Positions 1-10,359 are shown, counted from the first letter of the stretch. The stretch is DNA of 64,000 nucleotides from an uncultured Porphyromonadaceae bacterium (GCA_947649495.1 CANSRU010000001.1:118837-182836); one strand, 5' to 3'. A program made the numbers and translations. Notes: generated by a model from the letters alone, not told the origin.

Positions 1-17
1 TTAATTGCACTCAGTCC

Positions 18-2999
18 ATGAATGAAGACGCATTAAGCCAACTGTATCTGAAGGATACGTCCTTCCAAGACCTTATGCAACGGCGCATATTCAATGTGCT
101 GTTAGTGGCATCGCCCTACGATGCGTTTATGATGGAGGAGGACGGCCGCATAGAGGAACAGCTTTATTTTGAATATGTGGCGCTGAACCTCAGCTCCCCT
201 CCCCGAGTGACCCAGGTGTCGACTGTGGACGAAGCAATAGAGAAGGTCAATGAGAAACATTTCGGGATGGTGATAATGATGCCCGGAATGGAAATAAGCG
301 ATACTTTCGAGGGTGCGAAAAGGCTCAAGGAACTGCGTCCGACCATGCCGATAGTGGTGCTCACGCCTTTTTCAAAAGAGGTTTCGCGCCGCCTTGCCAA
401 CGAGGACCTATCGGCTATAGACTATGTGTTCAGCTGGCTGGGAAATGTGGATCTGCTTTTAGCCATAATAAAGCTGCTTGAGGACAAACTCAACGCCGAC
501 AAAGATATAAACGAAGTTGGTGTACAGACCATCCTTGTAGTGGAGGATTCGGTGAGATTTTATTCGTCGGTGCTTCCGCAGATTTATAAGAATCTGTTGA
601 AACAGTCGTTTGAATCGTCGACCGAGGCACTCAACGAGCATGAACAGATGCTGCGTATGCGCGGACGCCCGAAAGTGTTGCTTGCGCGCAACTATGAGGA
701 GGCGATGGATATCTACGAGCGCTACGGGCGTAATCTGCTCGGAGTGATAAGCGATGTATCGTTTCACCGGAATGGAGCGAAGGACCCCAAAGCCGGATTG
801 AAGTTTGCCCGATATATCCGCGAGGCCAATCCATATCTGCCGATAATAATAGAATCGTCGGAGGAGGATAACCGCAAGGATGCCGAAGAGATGGGATGTG
901 TGTTTCTCGACAAGAATTCCAAAAAGCTGCCGGTGGATCTGAGTACAGCGATAAGCCGTGAGTTCAGTTTCGGGGATTTCGTGATGACCGATCCCGAGAC
1001 CGGCAACGAGATAAGGCTGCGCTCGCTCAAGGACCTCCAGTACCATATATTCGACATTCCGGCTTCGGCGCTGCTTCACCATGCATCGTCCAACGACATA
1101 TCGCGCTGGCTGTATTCACGCGCCCTCTTCCCGATAGCCGAGGTGATAAAGGAGCACAGGTTCTACTCCATAGATGAAGCTCCGGCTGTGCGCCGCCTAT
1201 TTTTCGACCTTATCGTAAAGTACAGGAAGATGAAGAACCGTGGAGTGGTGGCAGTGTTCCGCAAGGACAGGTTCGACCACTATTCCAACTTTGCCCGCAT
1301 AGGCCAGGGGTCGCTCGGCGGCAAGGGCCGCGGCCTCGCATTCATAGACCAGATTATAAAGCGCAATCCGATATGTGACAATTTTTCGGGCGTGACCATA
1401 ACCATACCCCGAACGGTGGTGCTGTGTACCGACATATTCGACGAGTTCATGGCCACCAACAATCTATATCCCATAGCGCTGAGCAATGCCGACGACGCAA
1501 CGATACTCGAACAATTCCTGCAGGCCCGTCTTCCCGAAAGACTTATTGAGGATTTCTTCGCGCTGTTTGAAGTGATAGACAAGCCGCTTGCCATACGAAG
1601 TTCAAGCCTGCTTGAAGATTCGCACTACCAGCCGTTTGCAGGTATATACTCCACCTATATGATACCGCATGTGTCTGACCGCTACCAGATGCTCAAGATG
1701 CTGTCGGATGCCATAAAAGGGGTGTATGCATCGGTGTTCTACGCCGACAGCAAGGCTTACATGACGGCCACATCCAACCTGATAGACCAAGAGAAGATGG
1801 CTGTGATAATACAGGAAGTGGTGGGCGACGAGGTAGACGGCCTTTACTTTCCATCGTTCTCAGGCGTGGGACGTTCGCTCAACTATTACCCGCTCGGACG
1901 CGAACAGGCCGAGGACGGAGTGGCCGAGGTGGCTGTGGGCTTAGGCAAATATATAGTGGACGGAGGATTGAGTCTCAGATTCTCGCCACGGCACCCCGAC
2001 TGCGCCCTACAGACTTCGGAGCTGACACTGGCGCTGCGCGACACGCAGACACGGATGTATGCCCTTGACATGAGCTCGCCTGAAACATTCCGTGTGGACG
2101 ACGGCTTCAACATCGTTAAGCGTTCAGTGCAGGACATAGCACCGACAGGAGCGCTGAAATATATGGTATCGACTTACGATTTCCGCGACAATATATTGCG
2201 CGACAGCGATTTCGGCGAGGGACGCCGCGTGGTGACATTCAACAACATTCTGAAACACGATGTCTATCCGCTGGCTCCAGCCATAGATTTCATGCTTTCC
2301 AACGGGCAGAAGGAGATGAGCCGTCCGGTGGAGATAGAGTTTGCCGGAAGCATAGACCGTACAGGCAGCAGCAAAGGGAAGATTTACTGGCTCCAGATAC
2401 GCCCGATAGTTGACCGCAAGAACCTCGTCGACGAGCACCTGCTGTCGCTCCCCGACGACAAACTGATACTGCGCTCGGACACCGCGCTCGGACATGGCAC
2501 CATAGACGGTGTAAGCACGATAGTGTATGTGCGGCCTGAGTGTTTCTCCCCGTCCAACAATTCCATGACGGCCCGTGAGATAGAGAAAATAAACCGCGAC
2601 TTCACCCAGCGCGGAATATATTACATACTGATAGGCCCCGGCCGGTGGGGCTCCAGCGACACATCGCTCGGCATACCGGTGAAATGGCCTCAGATAGCCA
2701 ACGCCAAACTCATAGTGGAATCGTCGATAGGCAAATACCGCATAGAGCCAAGTCAGGGTACGCACTTTTTCCAGAACCTCACCTCGTTTGGTGTGGGATA
2801 TTTCACCATAGATGCCGCTGCCGGACAGGGATTCTACGATGTGGATTACCTGAACTCCCTACCGGCAGTGTATGAATCGGAACTTGTGCGTATAGTGCAG
2901 CTCCCTGAGCCGGTGGCCATAGGCATAGACGGCAAAAAGGGTCAGGGGGTGGTGGCCAAGCCAGATGCAACCAACATAGATACAGAACCTAACGAATAA
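18..2999 (+). CDS. Double receiver-like / PEP-synthase nucleotide-binding domain protein
   Basis: The 993-residue protein has two response-regulator-like domains followed by a pyruvate phosphate dikinase/PEP-synthase N-terminal ATP-grasp region. The first receiver-like domain (about residues 24-155) is degenerate: the phospho-acceptor position reads VIMMPGM with no Asp. The second (about 170-315) keeps the acidic pair E176-D177, a likely phospho-Asp D246 in GVISDVSF and K299. The glycine-rich signature GQGSLGGKGRG lies at 429-439. I see no phosphohistidine swivel motif (GGxxxHAAI type), so PEP synthase activity is doubtful and a signalling or phosphotransfer role is equally possible. No in-frame stop lies between base 1 and the ATG, so the true start could be upstream of the window. 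Confidence 0.75.
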   Translation: MNEDALSQLYLKDTSFQDLMQRRIFNVLLVASPYDAFMMEEDGRIEEQLYFEYVALNLSSPPRVTQVSTVDEAIEKVNEKHFGMVIMMPGMEISDTFEGAKRLKELRPTMPIVVLTPFSKEVSRRLANEDLSAIDYVFSWLGNVDLLLAIIKLLEDKLNADKDINEVGVQTILVVEDSVRFYSSVLPQIYKNLLKQSFESSTEALNEHEQMLRMRGRPKVLLARNYEEAMDIYERYGRNLLGVISDVSFHRNGAKDPKAGLKFARYIREANPYLPIIIESSEEDNRKDAEEMGCVFLDKNSKKLPVDLSTAISREFSFGDFVMTDPETGNEIRLRSLKDLQYHIFDIPASALLHHASSNDISRWLYSRALFPIAEVIKEHRFYSIDEAPAVRRLFFDLIVKYRKMKNRGVVAVFRKDRFDHYSNFARIGQGSLGGKGRGLAFIDQIIKRNPICDNFSGVTITIPRTVVLCTDIFDEFMATNNLYPIALSNADDATILEQFLQARLPERLIEDFFALFEVIDKPLAIRSSSLLEDSHYQPFAGIYSTYMIPHVSDRYQMLKMLSDAIKGVYASVFYADSKAYMTATSNLIDQEKMAVIIQEVVGDEVDGLYFPSFSGVGRSLNYYPLGREQAEDGVAEVAVGLGKYIVDGGLSLRFSPRHPDCALQTSELTLALRDTQTRMYALDMSSPETFRVDDGFNIVKRSVQDIAPTGALKYMVSTYDFRDNILRDSDFGEGRRVVTFNNILKHDVYPLAPAIDFMLSNGQKEMSRPVEIEFAGSIDRTGSSKGKIYWLQIRPIVDRKNLVDEHLLSLPDDKLILRSDTALGHGTIDGVSTIVYVRPECFSPSNNSMTAREIEKINRDFTQRGIYYILIGPGRWGSSDTSLGIPVKWPQIANAKLIVESSIGKYRIEPSQGTHFFQNLTSFGVGYFTIDAAAGQGFYDVDYLNSLPAVYESELVRIVQLPEPVAIGIDGKKGQGVVAKPDATNIDTEPNE

Positions 3000-3020
3000 A
3001 AACCATACCATAATAAAGAT

Positions 3021-4394
3021 ATGTCTTTCCTGTCATCATTCAAAAAAGCATTGGGATTTCCTGATGAATACGACGATAACGACGATCCCGACTTCAAATC
3101 GGATCCCGACGAGGCTGAAGCACAACGTAAGCCTGATGCCGATGTTAAAAACAACGGCGAAGAAGATGCTGCCGAATGTGATACAGCCGACAGTATGCCG
3201 GCCCGTTCGGAAAAACTTGCCGGAGAGATATTCGACGGCGTTCTTGAGCTGTTCAACTCCACACAGCCGGAATTCGTGCAGCGCAGCATCAACACCGAGG
3301 AGCAGCGCAAGTTTGTGATTGACAACATAAACGCAGGTGTGCGCAAGCGTCTTGAGGAGGAACTCGAGCATGCACGTGCCGCCGCTGAACGTCAGGTGAA
3401 ATCACAGCAGAACAAGAGCGCCGAGGAATTCAGCTCGCTCAAAAAGCAATATCACGCGCTGCAACAGCAATGTGAGGAGCTGCAGACCGCACGCCTCAGC
3501 TCCGACCGACAGCGCCGTGCCCTGACCGACCGTGTGCGCGACCTTGAGAAGCAAGCACTCGGATTCGAGGCTGAACGCGAGCAGTTTCAGCTTGAGAACC
3601 GCAGCATGGCCAACAAACTGAGAGTGGCAGCGGTAAGGCAAAACGCCGACAGCGACACCGAAGCCGAGATGCAGCGTCTGGCCGGAGAGATTGTGGAGCT
3701 GAACGAACGTGTGGCCGGATTGCAGAAGGAGGTTGAGGCAAAGAGCATGGAGCTCGACGCATCGAAAGCCGAGAACTCCCGGCTTACGGAGGAGATGGCC
3801 AACATGTCAAACGATGACACACTGACTGCCGAACAGGAGCAGGCAATGGCCGAAATAGAGGAACAGATAAGGCAATTCGAGAAAATCAAGAAGAAAAAAG
3901 ATGCCAAGATTGCCGAACTGAACTCATCGCTATCGCTCAATGCCACACATATTGCCCAATTGGAAAGCGATTTATCGGCACGCGACAACACCATAAAAGA
4001 GCTTACGGCTGAATGCGACTCGCTCCGCAAGACCATAGAGACAAACCTTTATGCCCATGCCACATCAGAAAACGAGCTGAAGGAGGAGATAAAACGTCTC
4101 ACCGAACTGGTGAACGCCGCCCAAGCCCCTGAAACGCAAAAAAAGCCCCGCAAGCAAAACAAAAAGAGGGAACAGGCCGTTGAAAAGCCTGTGGAAGCTG
4201 AACAACCGGCCCAGACTACGGGAACGGTGAAACTTTCGGCCATAGACGAACTGATGGACAACACCGACTGGTTTGTAGCACCCGAACCGATACCGGTAAA
4301 GAAGGATCCGGAAGTAGAGGAGGATTTCGGCTACAAAGAGCCCCCGGCAAAAAAAACGGCACGCGACGACGACAAACAACTTTCACTTTGGTAA
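3021..4394 (+). CDS. Coiled-coil protein of unknown function
   Basis: The 457-residue soluble protein has no signal peptide. Residues 1-60 are very acidic, and about 90-365 form long heptad-rich coiled coil dense in Glu, Gln, Lys and Leu. A Lys/Pro/Glu-rich linker follows, and the tail is short. It starts 21 bases after the receiver/PEP-synthase-like gene and is probably co-transcribed with it. I do not recognise the family. A cytoplasmic scaffold or partner of the upstream protein is only a guess from position. Confidence 0.7.
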   Translation: MSFLSSFKKALGFPDEYDDNDDPDFKSDPDEAEAQRKPDADVKNNGEEDAAECDTADSMPARSEKLAGEIFDGVLELFNSTQPEFVQRSINTEEQRKFVIDNINAGVRKRLEEELEHARAAAERQVKSQQNKSAEEFSSLKKQYHALQQQCEELQTARLSSDRQRRALTDRVRDLEKQALGFEAEREQFQLENRSMANKLRVAAVRQNADSDTEAEMQRLAGEIVELNERVAGLQKEVEAKSMELDASKAENSRLTEEMANMSNDDTLTAEQEQAMAEIEEQIRQFEKIKKKKDAKIAELNSSLSLNATHIAQLESDLSARDNTIKELTAECDSLRKTIETNLYAHATSENELKEEIKRLTELVNAAQAPETQKKPRKQNKKREQAVEKPVEAEQPAQTTGTVKLSAIDELMDNTDWFVAPEPIPVKKDPEVEEDFGYKEPPAKKTARDDDKQLSLW

Positions 4395-4433
4395 AGCACA
4401 CACTTATACACCAACCTGACATTGACTTCAAAT

Positions 4434-6626
4434 ATGAAACTAAGATATATACTGATAAGCGCATTGGCCATGGCCTCGGCATGTATGTCGGCATCGGGCT
4501 CGGTGGCCGATTATCCGGGCATAGCCAGATATGTGGGAGCGGACAGCCGCCCCGACGGCATAGCCGAATATACATACACCCCCGACGGCACCGCCATGGT
4601 GCAACTGACCCCTGATGGCCGACGGGTGGTGAAATGCGACATAAAGACAGGCAAGGAAACAGAAACGCTGCTCGACCTCGGGCATACCCGTGAAAACACG
4701 CTGGAGGCCATAGATGGGTTCACCATCAGCCCCGACGGCAGCAAGATAATGGTGTACCGCAATAAAAAGATGGTGTACCGCCGTTCGTTCACAGCTGAAT
4801 ATTTCGTGTACGAAATACGTTCGCGACTGCTCAAACCGCTATCCACCGAGCACAAACGCCAACAGGCTCCGGCATTCTCGCCCGACGGGCGGATGGTGGC
4901 ATTTGTGGCCGACAACAACATTTTCCTGAAAAAGCTGGACTACGGCACCGAAGTGGCGGTGACCACCGATGGAAAGAACAACGAAATTATAAACGGCGTA
5001 CCCGACTGGACATACGAAGAGGAATTCTCCACATCATCGTCCATGGCATGGGCTCCCGACAACATGACTCTCTGCTACATAAAGTACAATGAGAGCCAGG
5101 TGCCTATGTTCACATTCCCGCTTTACAAGGGTGGTTGCGATCCGAAAGAACAATATGCGCTTTATCCCGGACAGTTCTCGTACAAATATCCGGTGGCGGG
5201 AGAACGCAACTCGACAGTGAGTGTGCACTCCTACAATATCGAGACGAGGAAAACCAAGCAGATTCCTCTCGCTGACCAAAAGATAGAGTACATACCGCGC
5301 ATAGCATACGGCCACGATGCCTCACGGCTCATGGTGGTGACGCTTAACCGCGACCAGAACCGTATGGAGATCTACAGTGTCAATCCGGCAAGCACCGTGG
5401 CAAAGTCGGTACTTGTGGAGCAATGGCAGGCATGGCTCAATCCGCAGACGTACGAGGATATACATTTTATGCCAGACGGATTTGTGATATATTCGTGCCG
5501 CTCGGGCTTCCAGCATCTGTACCAATACAGCTACTCCGGCTCAATGCAACGCCAGATAACCTCGGGCGATTACGATGTGATTCAATATTACGGCTGCGAT
5601 GCCGCAACCGGACTGCACTATTACAGCTCGACCGCTTCAGGAGCAATAAACAGGATGATAAGCCGCGTGGATAGGAAAGGAAAAGTGACAGACCTGACTC
5701 CGGCCGAAGGCACATCGACCGCCCGGTTCAGCCCCAATATGGATTACTATGTGCTGAGCTACAGCAACACCACTACCCCTCCGCGATACACTCTGCACCA
5801 AAGCAGCAACAATAAGGCAGTACGTACCATCGAGGAGAACACGGAATACAAGAGCCGTTGGTCACAACTTCCCAATAAGGAATTTTTCACCATGACATCT
5901 GACGGGGTGAAACTCAACGGCTACATAATATATCCTGAAGGATTCAACGCATCGCGCAAATATCCTGTGGTGATGTACCAGTACAGCGGCCCCGGCTCGC
6001 AGGAGGTGCTCAACCGCTGGAGCATAGGCTGGGAAACCTATTTTGCCAAACAGGGATATGTGGTGATGTGTGTGGACGGACGTGGCACCGGCGGACGCGG
6101 ACGTGCGTTCAGCGATGTTGTGTACAAGAATCTCGGCCACTATGAATCGATAGACCAGATAGCCGCTGCCCGACACGCGGCCTCGCTCCCCTTCGTAGAC
6201 AGCAAGCGCATAGCCATATACGGATGGAGCTACGGAGGCTACGAAGCCATAATGGCGGCATCGCAACCCGGAGCGCCCTACGCAGCAGCCATAGCTGTTG
6301 CTCCGGTGACCGACTGGAGATATTACGACACGGTATATGCCGAACGCTATATGCTTACGCCCGAACAGAATGCCGGAGGCTACGACAGTTCGTCGGCTAT
6401 GAGCCACATAGCGGCACGCAAATGTCAGCTGCTGATAATGACGGGTACGGCCGACGACAATGTACACGCATTCAACACCATACAATATGTAGCCGAATGC
6501 GAGAGCCAGGGACGTTGGTGCGACATGCTGGTATTCCCCAACATGAACCACTCCATAAACGGCTGCAATGCCCGGGAGGTGGTGTACGCACGCATGCTCG
6601 ACTATCTGGAGAGAAACATGAGATAA
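4434..6626 (+). CDS. Dipeptidyl peptidase IV family serine peptidase (S9B)
   Basis: This secreted prolyl dipeptidyl peptidase has 730 residues: a signal peptide, an N-terminal beta-propeller (about 30-480) and a C-terminal alpha/beta hydrolase domain. The nucleophile is Ser599 in GWSYGG, the acid is Asp674 in GTADDNVH, and the base is His706 in NMNHSING. The double-Glu motif in TYEEEF (residues 195-197), which anchors the substrate N-terminus in DPP IV, is intact. I chose ATG 4434 over an upstream in-frame TTG at 4422 because it begins the signal sequence MKLRYILISALAMASA. It probably releases X-Pro dipeptides from peptides in the periplasm or at the surface. Confidence 0.93.
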   Translation: MKLRYILISALAMASACMSASGSVADYPGIARYVGADSRPDGIAEYTYTPDGTAMVQLTPDGRRVVKCDIKTGKETETLLDLGHTRENTLEAIDGFTISPDGSKIMVYRNKKMVYRRSFTAEYFVYEIRSRLLKPLSTEHKRQQAPAFSPDGRMVAFVADNNIFLKKLDYGTEVAVTTDGKNNEIINGVPDWTYEEEFSTSSSMAWAPDNMTLCYIKYNESQVPMFTFPLYKGGCDPKEQYALYPGQFSYKYPVAGERNSTVSVHSYNIETRKTKQIPLADQKIEYIPRIAYGHDASRLMVVTLNRDQNRMEIYSVNPASTVAKSVLVEQWQAWLNPQTYEDIHFMPDGFVIYSCRSGFQHLYQYSYSGSMQRQITSGDYDVIQYYGCDAATGLHYYSSTASGAINRMISRVDRKGKVTDLTPAEGTSTARFSPNMDYYVLSYSNTTTPPRYTLHQSSNNKAVRTIEENTEYKSRWSQLPNKEFFTMTSDGVKLNGYIIYPEGFNASRKYPVVMYQYSGPGSQEVLNRWSIGWETYFAKQGYVVMCVDGRGTGGRGRAFSDVVYKNLGHYESIDQIAAARHAASLPFVDSKRIAIYGWSYGGYEAIMAASQPGAPYAAAIAVAPVTDWRYYDTVYAERYMLTPEQNAGGYDSSSAMSHIAARKCQLLIMTGTADDNVHAFNTIQYVAECESQGRWCDMLVFPNMNHSINGCNAREVVYARMLDYLERNMR

Positions 6627-6657
6627 CATCATCGCCATCAATAAGTAAGGAACATCA

Positions 6658-7995
6658 ATGCGACAACGCAGACTCGACAACGGCAAGGGTATATTCCTAC
6701 TATGGCTGAACTGGGTGACAGGCAGCGGAGCATTGGTTCTGCTAATAATCCTGTCGCTGTGGATCAAGCCAAACGCGCTGCCAATAGTGGCCCTGGCGAT
6801 GCAACTTTTATTTTTTGTGCTTATCAAACGCAACCGCGATGCAAGAATTCCGGTGTGCTACATACTACCGTTTGTGGTATCGCGTGTGCTATTCTGGACA
6901 GCGGTGGTGATGGTGATTGTGAATCTGCTATACTCGCGCTGGCTTGTGGAGCATGTGTTTGATCTCGAACGTATCAATTTCGGCATACCTTTCATAAGCC
7001 AACTGATAGTAGGCAGCGCCGCTGTTGTAATAAGCGCATGGGCCATGCTGCGCCGGAGGTCGCTCAGCTTCTGCCTCGATTGCAAAATGAGCCATGGCAC
7101 ACCGGCTGAACGCGGATTTTTAGGACATCTGTTCACTCAGGAGGGACAATATCAGGTGCGGTTGCTATTTGCCATAGCAATGCTGTGTACAGGCATAGGC
7201 TGGATCTATTATGCCGTGATGTATGTCAATGTGTCGTTTTCGGCACACGACCGCTTTGTGTTCGTATGGTTTCAGGCCATTGTTTGGTTTATGTCGGTAA
7301 TATACACGGGGCTCCGTTACCTCGGGCTATGGGGCTACTATTGCCAGAATGTGGAAGGGAGCAGCGAACGGCGCGGTGCATACACCGAACTGCGTTACAT
7401 AATGGTGTGGGGCAACTATATATGTCTCCGCGCACCAGAAAGTGAGCCCGACAAGATAGTGACCAGCAATCTCAAATTTGACATTCCGGTGTCGGCCATC
7501 CTCAGCAAGCGTGACAATGTGAGCGAATACGAGGCTATGAGCCTGTTTGCCGACCGCACCGGCCTGCGACATCCGGAGGTGAAATTCATGTATGCCAATA
7601 CCGGAGGCAATGTGGACTGCAATATATTCCACTACCTGTGTTTTCTTACCGATGAGCAGCAGGAACAATTTATAGAAGCTCATCCCGACTGCGACTGGTG
7701 CTCACTCCACGAAATTCAGAAGATGATCAACTCGCATCTGTGCAATCCGTTGTTCAGCGCCGAGATAATACGCCTGCACACCATAGCCATGGCATGGAAA
7801 ACGTATGACATCAATGGCAATCGCAGATATGCCATAAAGCATTACCGCCCTACATTCCACATAAGCGACATAAAGAAATGGGATGTGGACTACAACGACT
7901 CCCGTTGGCTTTACGTGGCAAACAATAACGCAGACGTTCCATTTTTCCACTTACGCCGCATCTGGCGAAAGTATATCAATGGGATAGGACGATAA
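6658..7995 (+). CDS. Multi-pass membrane protein, unknown family
   Basis: The 445-residue protein has about six hydrophobic segments in its first 230 residues and a soluble C-terminal half of about 215 residues. A CLDCK dicysteine motif lies near residue 140, in the loop after the third or fourth segment. The soluble part has several Cys and His residues (CDWC, SHLC) but no catalytic motif I recognise. It sits 31 bases after the DPP IV gene and 30 bases before miaA on the same strand, so it may belong to one transcript. No function is assigned. Confidence 0.75.
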   Translation: MRQRRLDNGKGIFLLWLNWVTGSGALVLLIILSLWIKPNALPIVALAMQLLFFVLIKRNRDARIPVCYILPFVVSRVLFWTAVVMVIVNLLYSRWLVEHVFDLERINFGIPFISQLIVGSAAVVISAWAMLRRRSLSFCLDCKMSHGTPAERGFLGHLFTQEGQYQVRLLFAIAMLCTGIGWIYYAVMYVNVSFSAHDRFVFVWFQAIVWFMSVIYTGLRYLGLWGYYCQNVEGSSERRGAYTELRYIMVWGNYICLRAPESEPDKIVTSNLKFDIPVSAILSKRDNVSEYEAMSLFADRTGLRHPEVKFMYANTGGNVDCNIFHYLCFLTDEQQEQFIEAHPDCDWCSLHEIQKMINSHLCNPLFSAEIIRLHTIAMAWKTYDINGNRRYAIKHYRPTFHISDIKKWDVDYNDSRWLYVANNNADVPFFHLRRIWRKYINGIGR

Positions 7996-8025
7996 TAACT
8001 AACCTACGACAGCCAACTACGAGGA

Positions 8026-8949
8026 ATGAGTCTGCTTGTAATCACAGGTCCTACAGCTTCAGGTAAAACCGCCCGCGCAGTCGATGTGGCACGCGCCACC
8101 GGAGGCGAGATAATCAGTGCTGATTCCCGGCAGATATACCGCGGAATGGATCTCGGAACCGGGAAGGACATAGAGGAGTATGGCGATACCCCGTATCACC
8201 TGATAGATATCTGCCCGGCGGGATACAAATACAATCTTTTTGAATTTCTGCGCGATGAACAGGTTGTGCAGGCTGACATAGAGCGGCGCGGCCATCTGCC
8301 GATACTGTGCGGAGGCACAGGCCTATACGTAGAATCGGTGCTCAAAGGGCTTACCCTTCCACCGGTGCCTGAAAACAGGGAACTCCGTATGAGCCTTGAG
8401 GGTAAAAGCCTTGAGGAACTGACAAGAATGCTCTCAGAGATGAAAACACTTCACAATGTGACCGATGTGGATTCGGTGAAGCGTGCTGTGAGAGCGATAG
8501 AGATAGCGACATACTATAGAGAACATCCCGAAGCCGCAACCCAGGCTACACCTCATCCGCTTACAGATGCCCTTACCATAGGTGTGGCAATAGACCGTGA
8601 AAACCGGCGAAACCGGATAACCAGCCGACTGCAAGCCCGACTACAGGCCGGAATGACAGACGAGGTGGAGCGCCTACTGCAATCAGGCATATCTCCCGAC
8701 GACCTTATTTATTATGGTCTGGAATACAAATTCATAACTCTATACGTCACCGGACAAATCAGCCGGCAAGAAATGGAGAGCGGCCTTGAAACAGCCATAC
8801 ACCAATTTGCCAAAAGGCAGATGACCTGGTTCAGAGGCATGGAGCGCCGGGGATTTGCCATACACTGGCTGCCGTTTGACATGCCACGCGAAGAATTTAC
8901 GCAGCAGGTGCTTGCTCTTCTGGCTGAAAAACTAAATATACATACATGA
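8026..8949 (+). CDS. miaA: tRNA dimethylallyltransferase MiaA
   Basis: MiaA transfers a dimethylallyl group from DMAPP to N6 of A37 in tRNAs reading UNN codons, the first step toward ms2i6A. The 307-residue length is usual. The P-loop GPTASGKT is at residues 8-15. The family motif SADSRQIYRGMDLGTGK follows, then the GGTGLYVES segment and a C-terminal KRQMTWFRG. The 3' end overlaps the next gene by ATGA, indicating translational coupling. Confidence 0.97.
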   Translation: MSLLVITGPTASGKTARAVDVARATGGEIISADSRQIYRGMDLGTGKDIEEYGDTPYHLIDICPAGYKYNLFEFLRDEQVVQADIERRGHLPILCGGTGLYVESVLKGLTLPPVPENRELRMSLEGKSLEELTRMLSEMKTLHNVTDVDSVKRAVRAIEIATYYREHPEAATQATPHPLTDALTIGVAIDRENRRNRITSRLQARLQAGMTDEVERLLQSGISPDDLIYYGLEYKFITLYVTGQISRQEMESGLETAIHQFAKRQMTWFRGMERRGFAIHWLPFDMPREEFTQQVLALLAEKLNIHT

Positions 8950-9947
8950 ACAGAAAAGCGATTCTAACCATCAGTATAGCCGCGGCATCCGCATGCCACG
9001 CTGTATCACCATCGTACATAAGGCATTACCATGACACGGTGAAATCGCTTAATGATACAATAGTATTTCTTGACGAGCCTGATGTCACAGCGACCGCAAC
9101 AGCCGTTGAGCTTCGTGGCACTCCGACGAATCATAAGAGACCGGGATGCAGATATGGAATAGTCTGGAGCTACGACACCCTTCGACGGAACTATTACACA
9201 GCGACCCTCTCACCCTCTGGAGACGACAATGATGCCGTGACCGATTCACGCCATGTAAACTTCGAGGTGACATATCACAAACCGGAAGGCGATTCCTTGA
9301 TGCTCAACAAGAGATTGACCTCGGGCATGGATTGTGAAAGATATACCAACACGATAGGTGTGGATATAGACGGCGATAACGGAATGGCTCATATATATGC
9401 CGGAGGCAGAAACCTGATGTCCATAGCCGAGGTAGACATGAACCGACGTGGCATTCCTGAAATGGGAGTTATGGCTGTTGGCCGTTGCGAAGTGGAAATA
9501 CTGATGAGCGAAAAGCAACCGGATATGACTGCTGCCTTAGCTTCAGAATGGAACGAACACAGCCTTACGGAATATATGGCAGGCAACGGCCTGAAACCGG
9601 AGGAAGGCTTATGGCGGTATCTTGACCGGTCAAATGATGACAGATATTGCCGTATGGGCGGCGACTACACTGTGGCAATAGTGGATAACGGCGACAATGG
9701 ATTTGACATCATATATCTTTCAGGGGCTGAAACAAATGGCCGGCAATGGCATACGGGATTAAAAAAGGGGCAGCTGATTCCCACTCAATTTGCCGGGCAC
9801 TACAATCTTGTGTGGTACGATGCCACAATGCGTCCGCTGACCGAGGAGACAAGTGCCACGATTGAGACCGGAGAGATACTACGGCTTGATTTCCCTCTAC
9901 TCAGAACATCAATCCGTCTGGCGAAGCTGCCAACGACCCAGAAGTAA
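8946..9947 (+). CDS. Secreted protein of unknown function
   Basis: The 333-residue protein has an N-terminal signal sequence (MNRKAILTISIAAASACHA) followed by a mostly beta-looking soluble domain with no motif I recognise. Its ATG overlaps the miaA stop (ATGA), so it is translated from the miaA transcript. The last 47 bases overlap the 3' end of the convergent PepSY-like lipoprotein gene. An extracytoplasmic location is inferred from the signal peptide; no function is proposed. Confidence 0.75.
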   Translation: MNRKAILTISIAAASACHAVSPSYIRHYHDTVKSLNDTIVFLDEPDVTATATAVELRGTPTNHKRPGCRYGIVWSYDTLRRNYYTATLSPSGDDNDAVTDSRHVNFEVTYHKPEGDSLMLNKRLTSGMDCERYTNTIGVDIDGDNGMAHIYAGGRNLMSIAEVDMNRRGIPEMGVMAVGRCEVEILMSEKQPDMTAALASEWNEHSLTEYMAGNGLKPEEGLWRYLDRSNDDRYCRMGGDYTVAIVDNGDNGFDIIYLSGAETNGRQWHTGLKKGQLIPTQFAGHYNLVWYDATMRPLTEETSATIETGEILRLDFPLLRTSIRLAKLPTTQK

Positions 9948-10359
9948 TGGTACCGGTGTTTTCATCGTAAGCAATAGCGGAGTCGAGGAATTCCACCGTT
10001 ATTATATGCAATGAGCGTCTGACACGATAAATGCTATGGTCCTCCTCCATGGATTCAATGTAATTATACAAGGTGGCGGGCAATTGATCGTAGACAAACT
10101 GCTGGGGAAGGACCTCACCGTTGCCATTGACATCAACCCATGCATAATCAGTGTTAAAACTTATAGTCGCACCATCCTTTATAGAAACCACAGAACCATT
10201 CTGACCGGTGGTGTAACTCTGTATCTCGCCGAAAGGGAAATATTCGTTGACAAACCGCTGTATGCTTTGCGGCAATTCGTCCCAAGCGCTATTGCCACAG
10301 GCACCCATCATCACTATAATAACCATCAGTGCAATTGAAGTCAATGTGTTGCGTTTCAT
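9901..10359 (-). CDS. PepSY-like lipoprotein (BLIP-like fold family)
   Basis: This small predicted lipoprotein (152 residues) has signal sequence and lipobox ending MMGAC, so Cys21 is the probable lipid anchor. The mature part resembles Bacteroidales PepSY-like (beta-lactamase-inhibitor-like) proteins: LPQSIQRFVNEYFP followed by repeated short beta strands with aromatic and acidic residues (DYAWVDVNGNGEVLP). Such proteins are periplasmic and of unclear function. A minus-strand -7 box (TAGATTTG, 10384-10391) lies 24 bases before the start. The 3' end overlaps the convergent gene by 47 bases. Confidence 0.8.
   Translation of the reverse strand: MKRNTLTSIALMVIIVMMGACGNSAWDELPQSIQRFVNEYFPFGEIQSYTTGQNGSVVSIKDGATISFNTDYAWVDVNGNGEVLPQQFVYDQLPATLYNYIESMEEDHSIYRVRRSLHIITVEFLDSAIAYDENTGTITSGSLAASPDGLMF

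Noticed and set aside
18-2999. Annotation as phosphoenolpyruvate synthase
   Set aside because: The phosphohistidine swivel motif is not visible and two receiver-like domains are present.
5862-6833. 323-codon minus-strand frame
   Set aside because: Antisense to the dipeptidyl peptidase IV gene.
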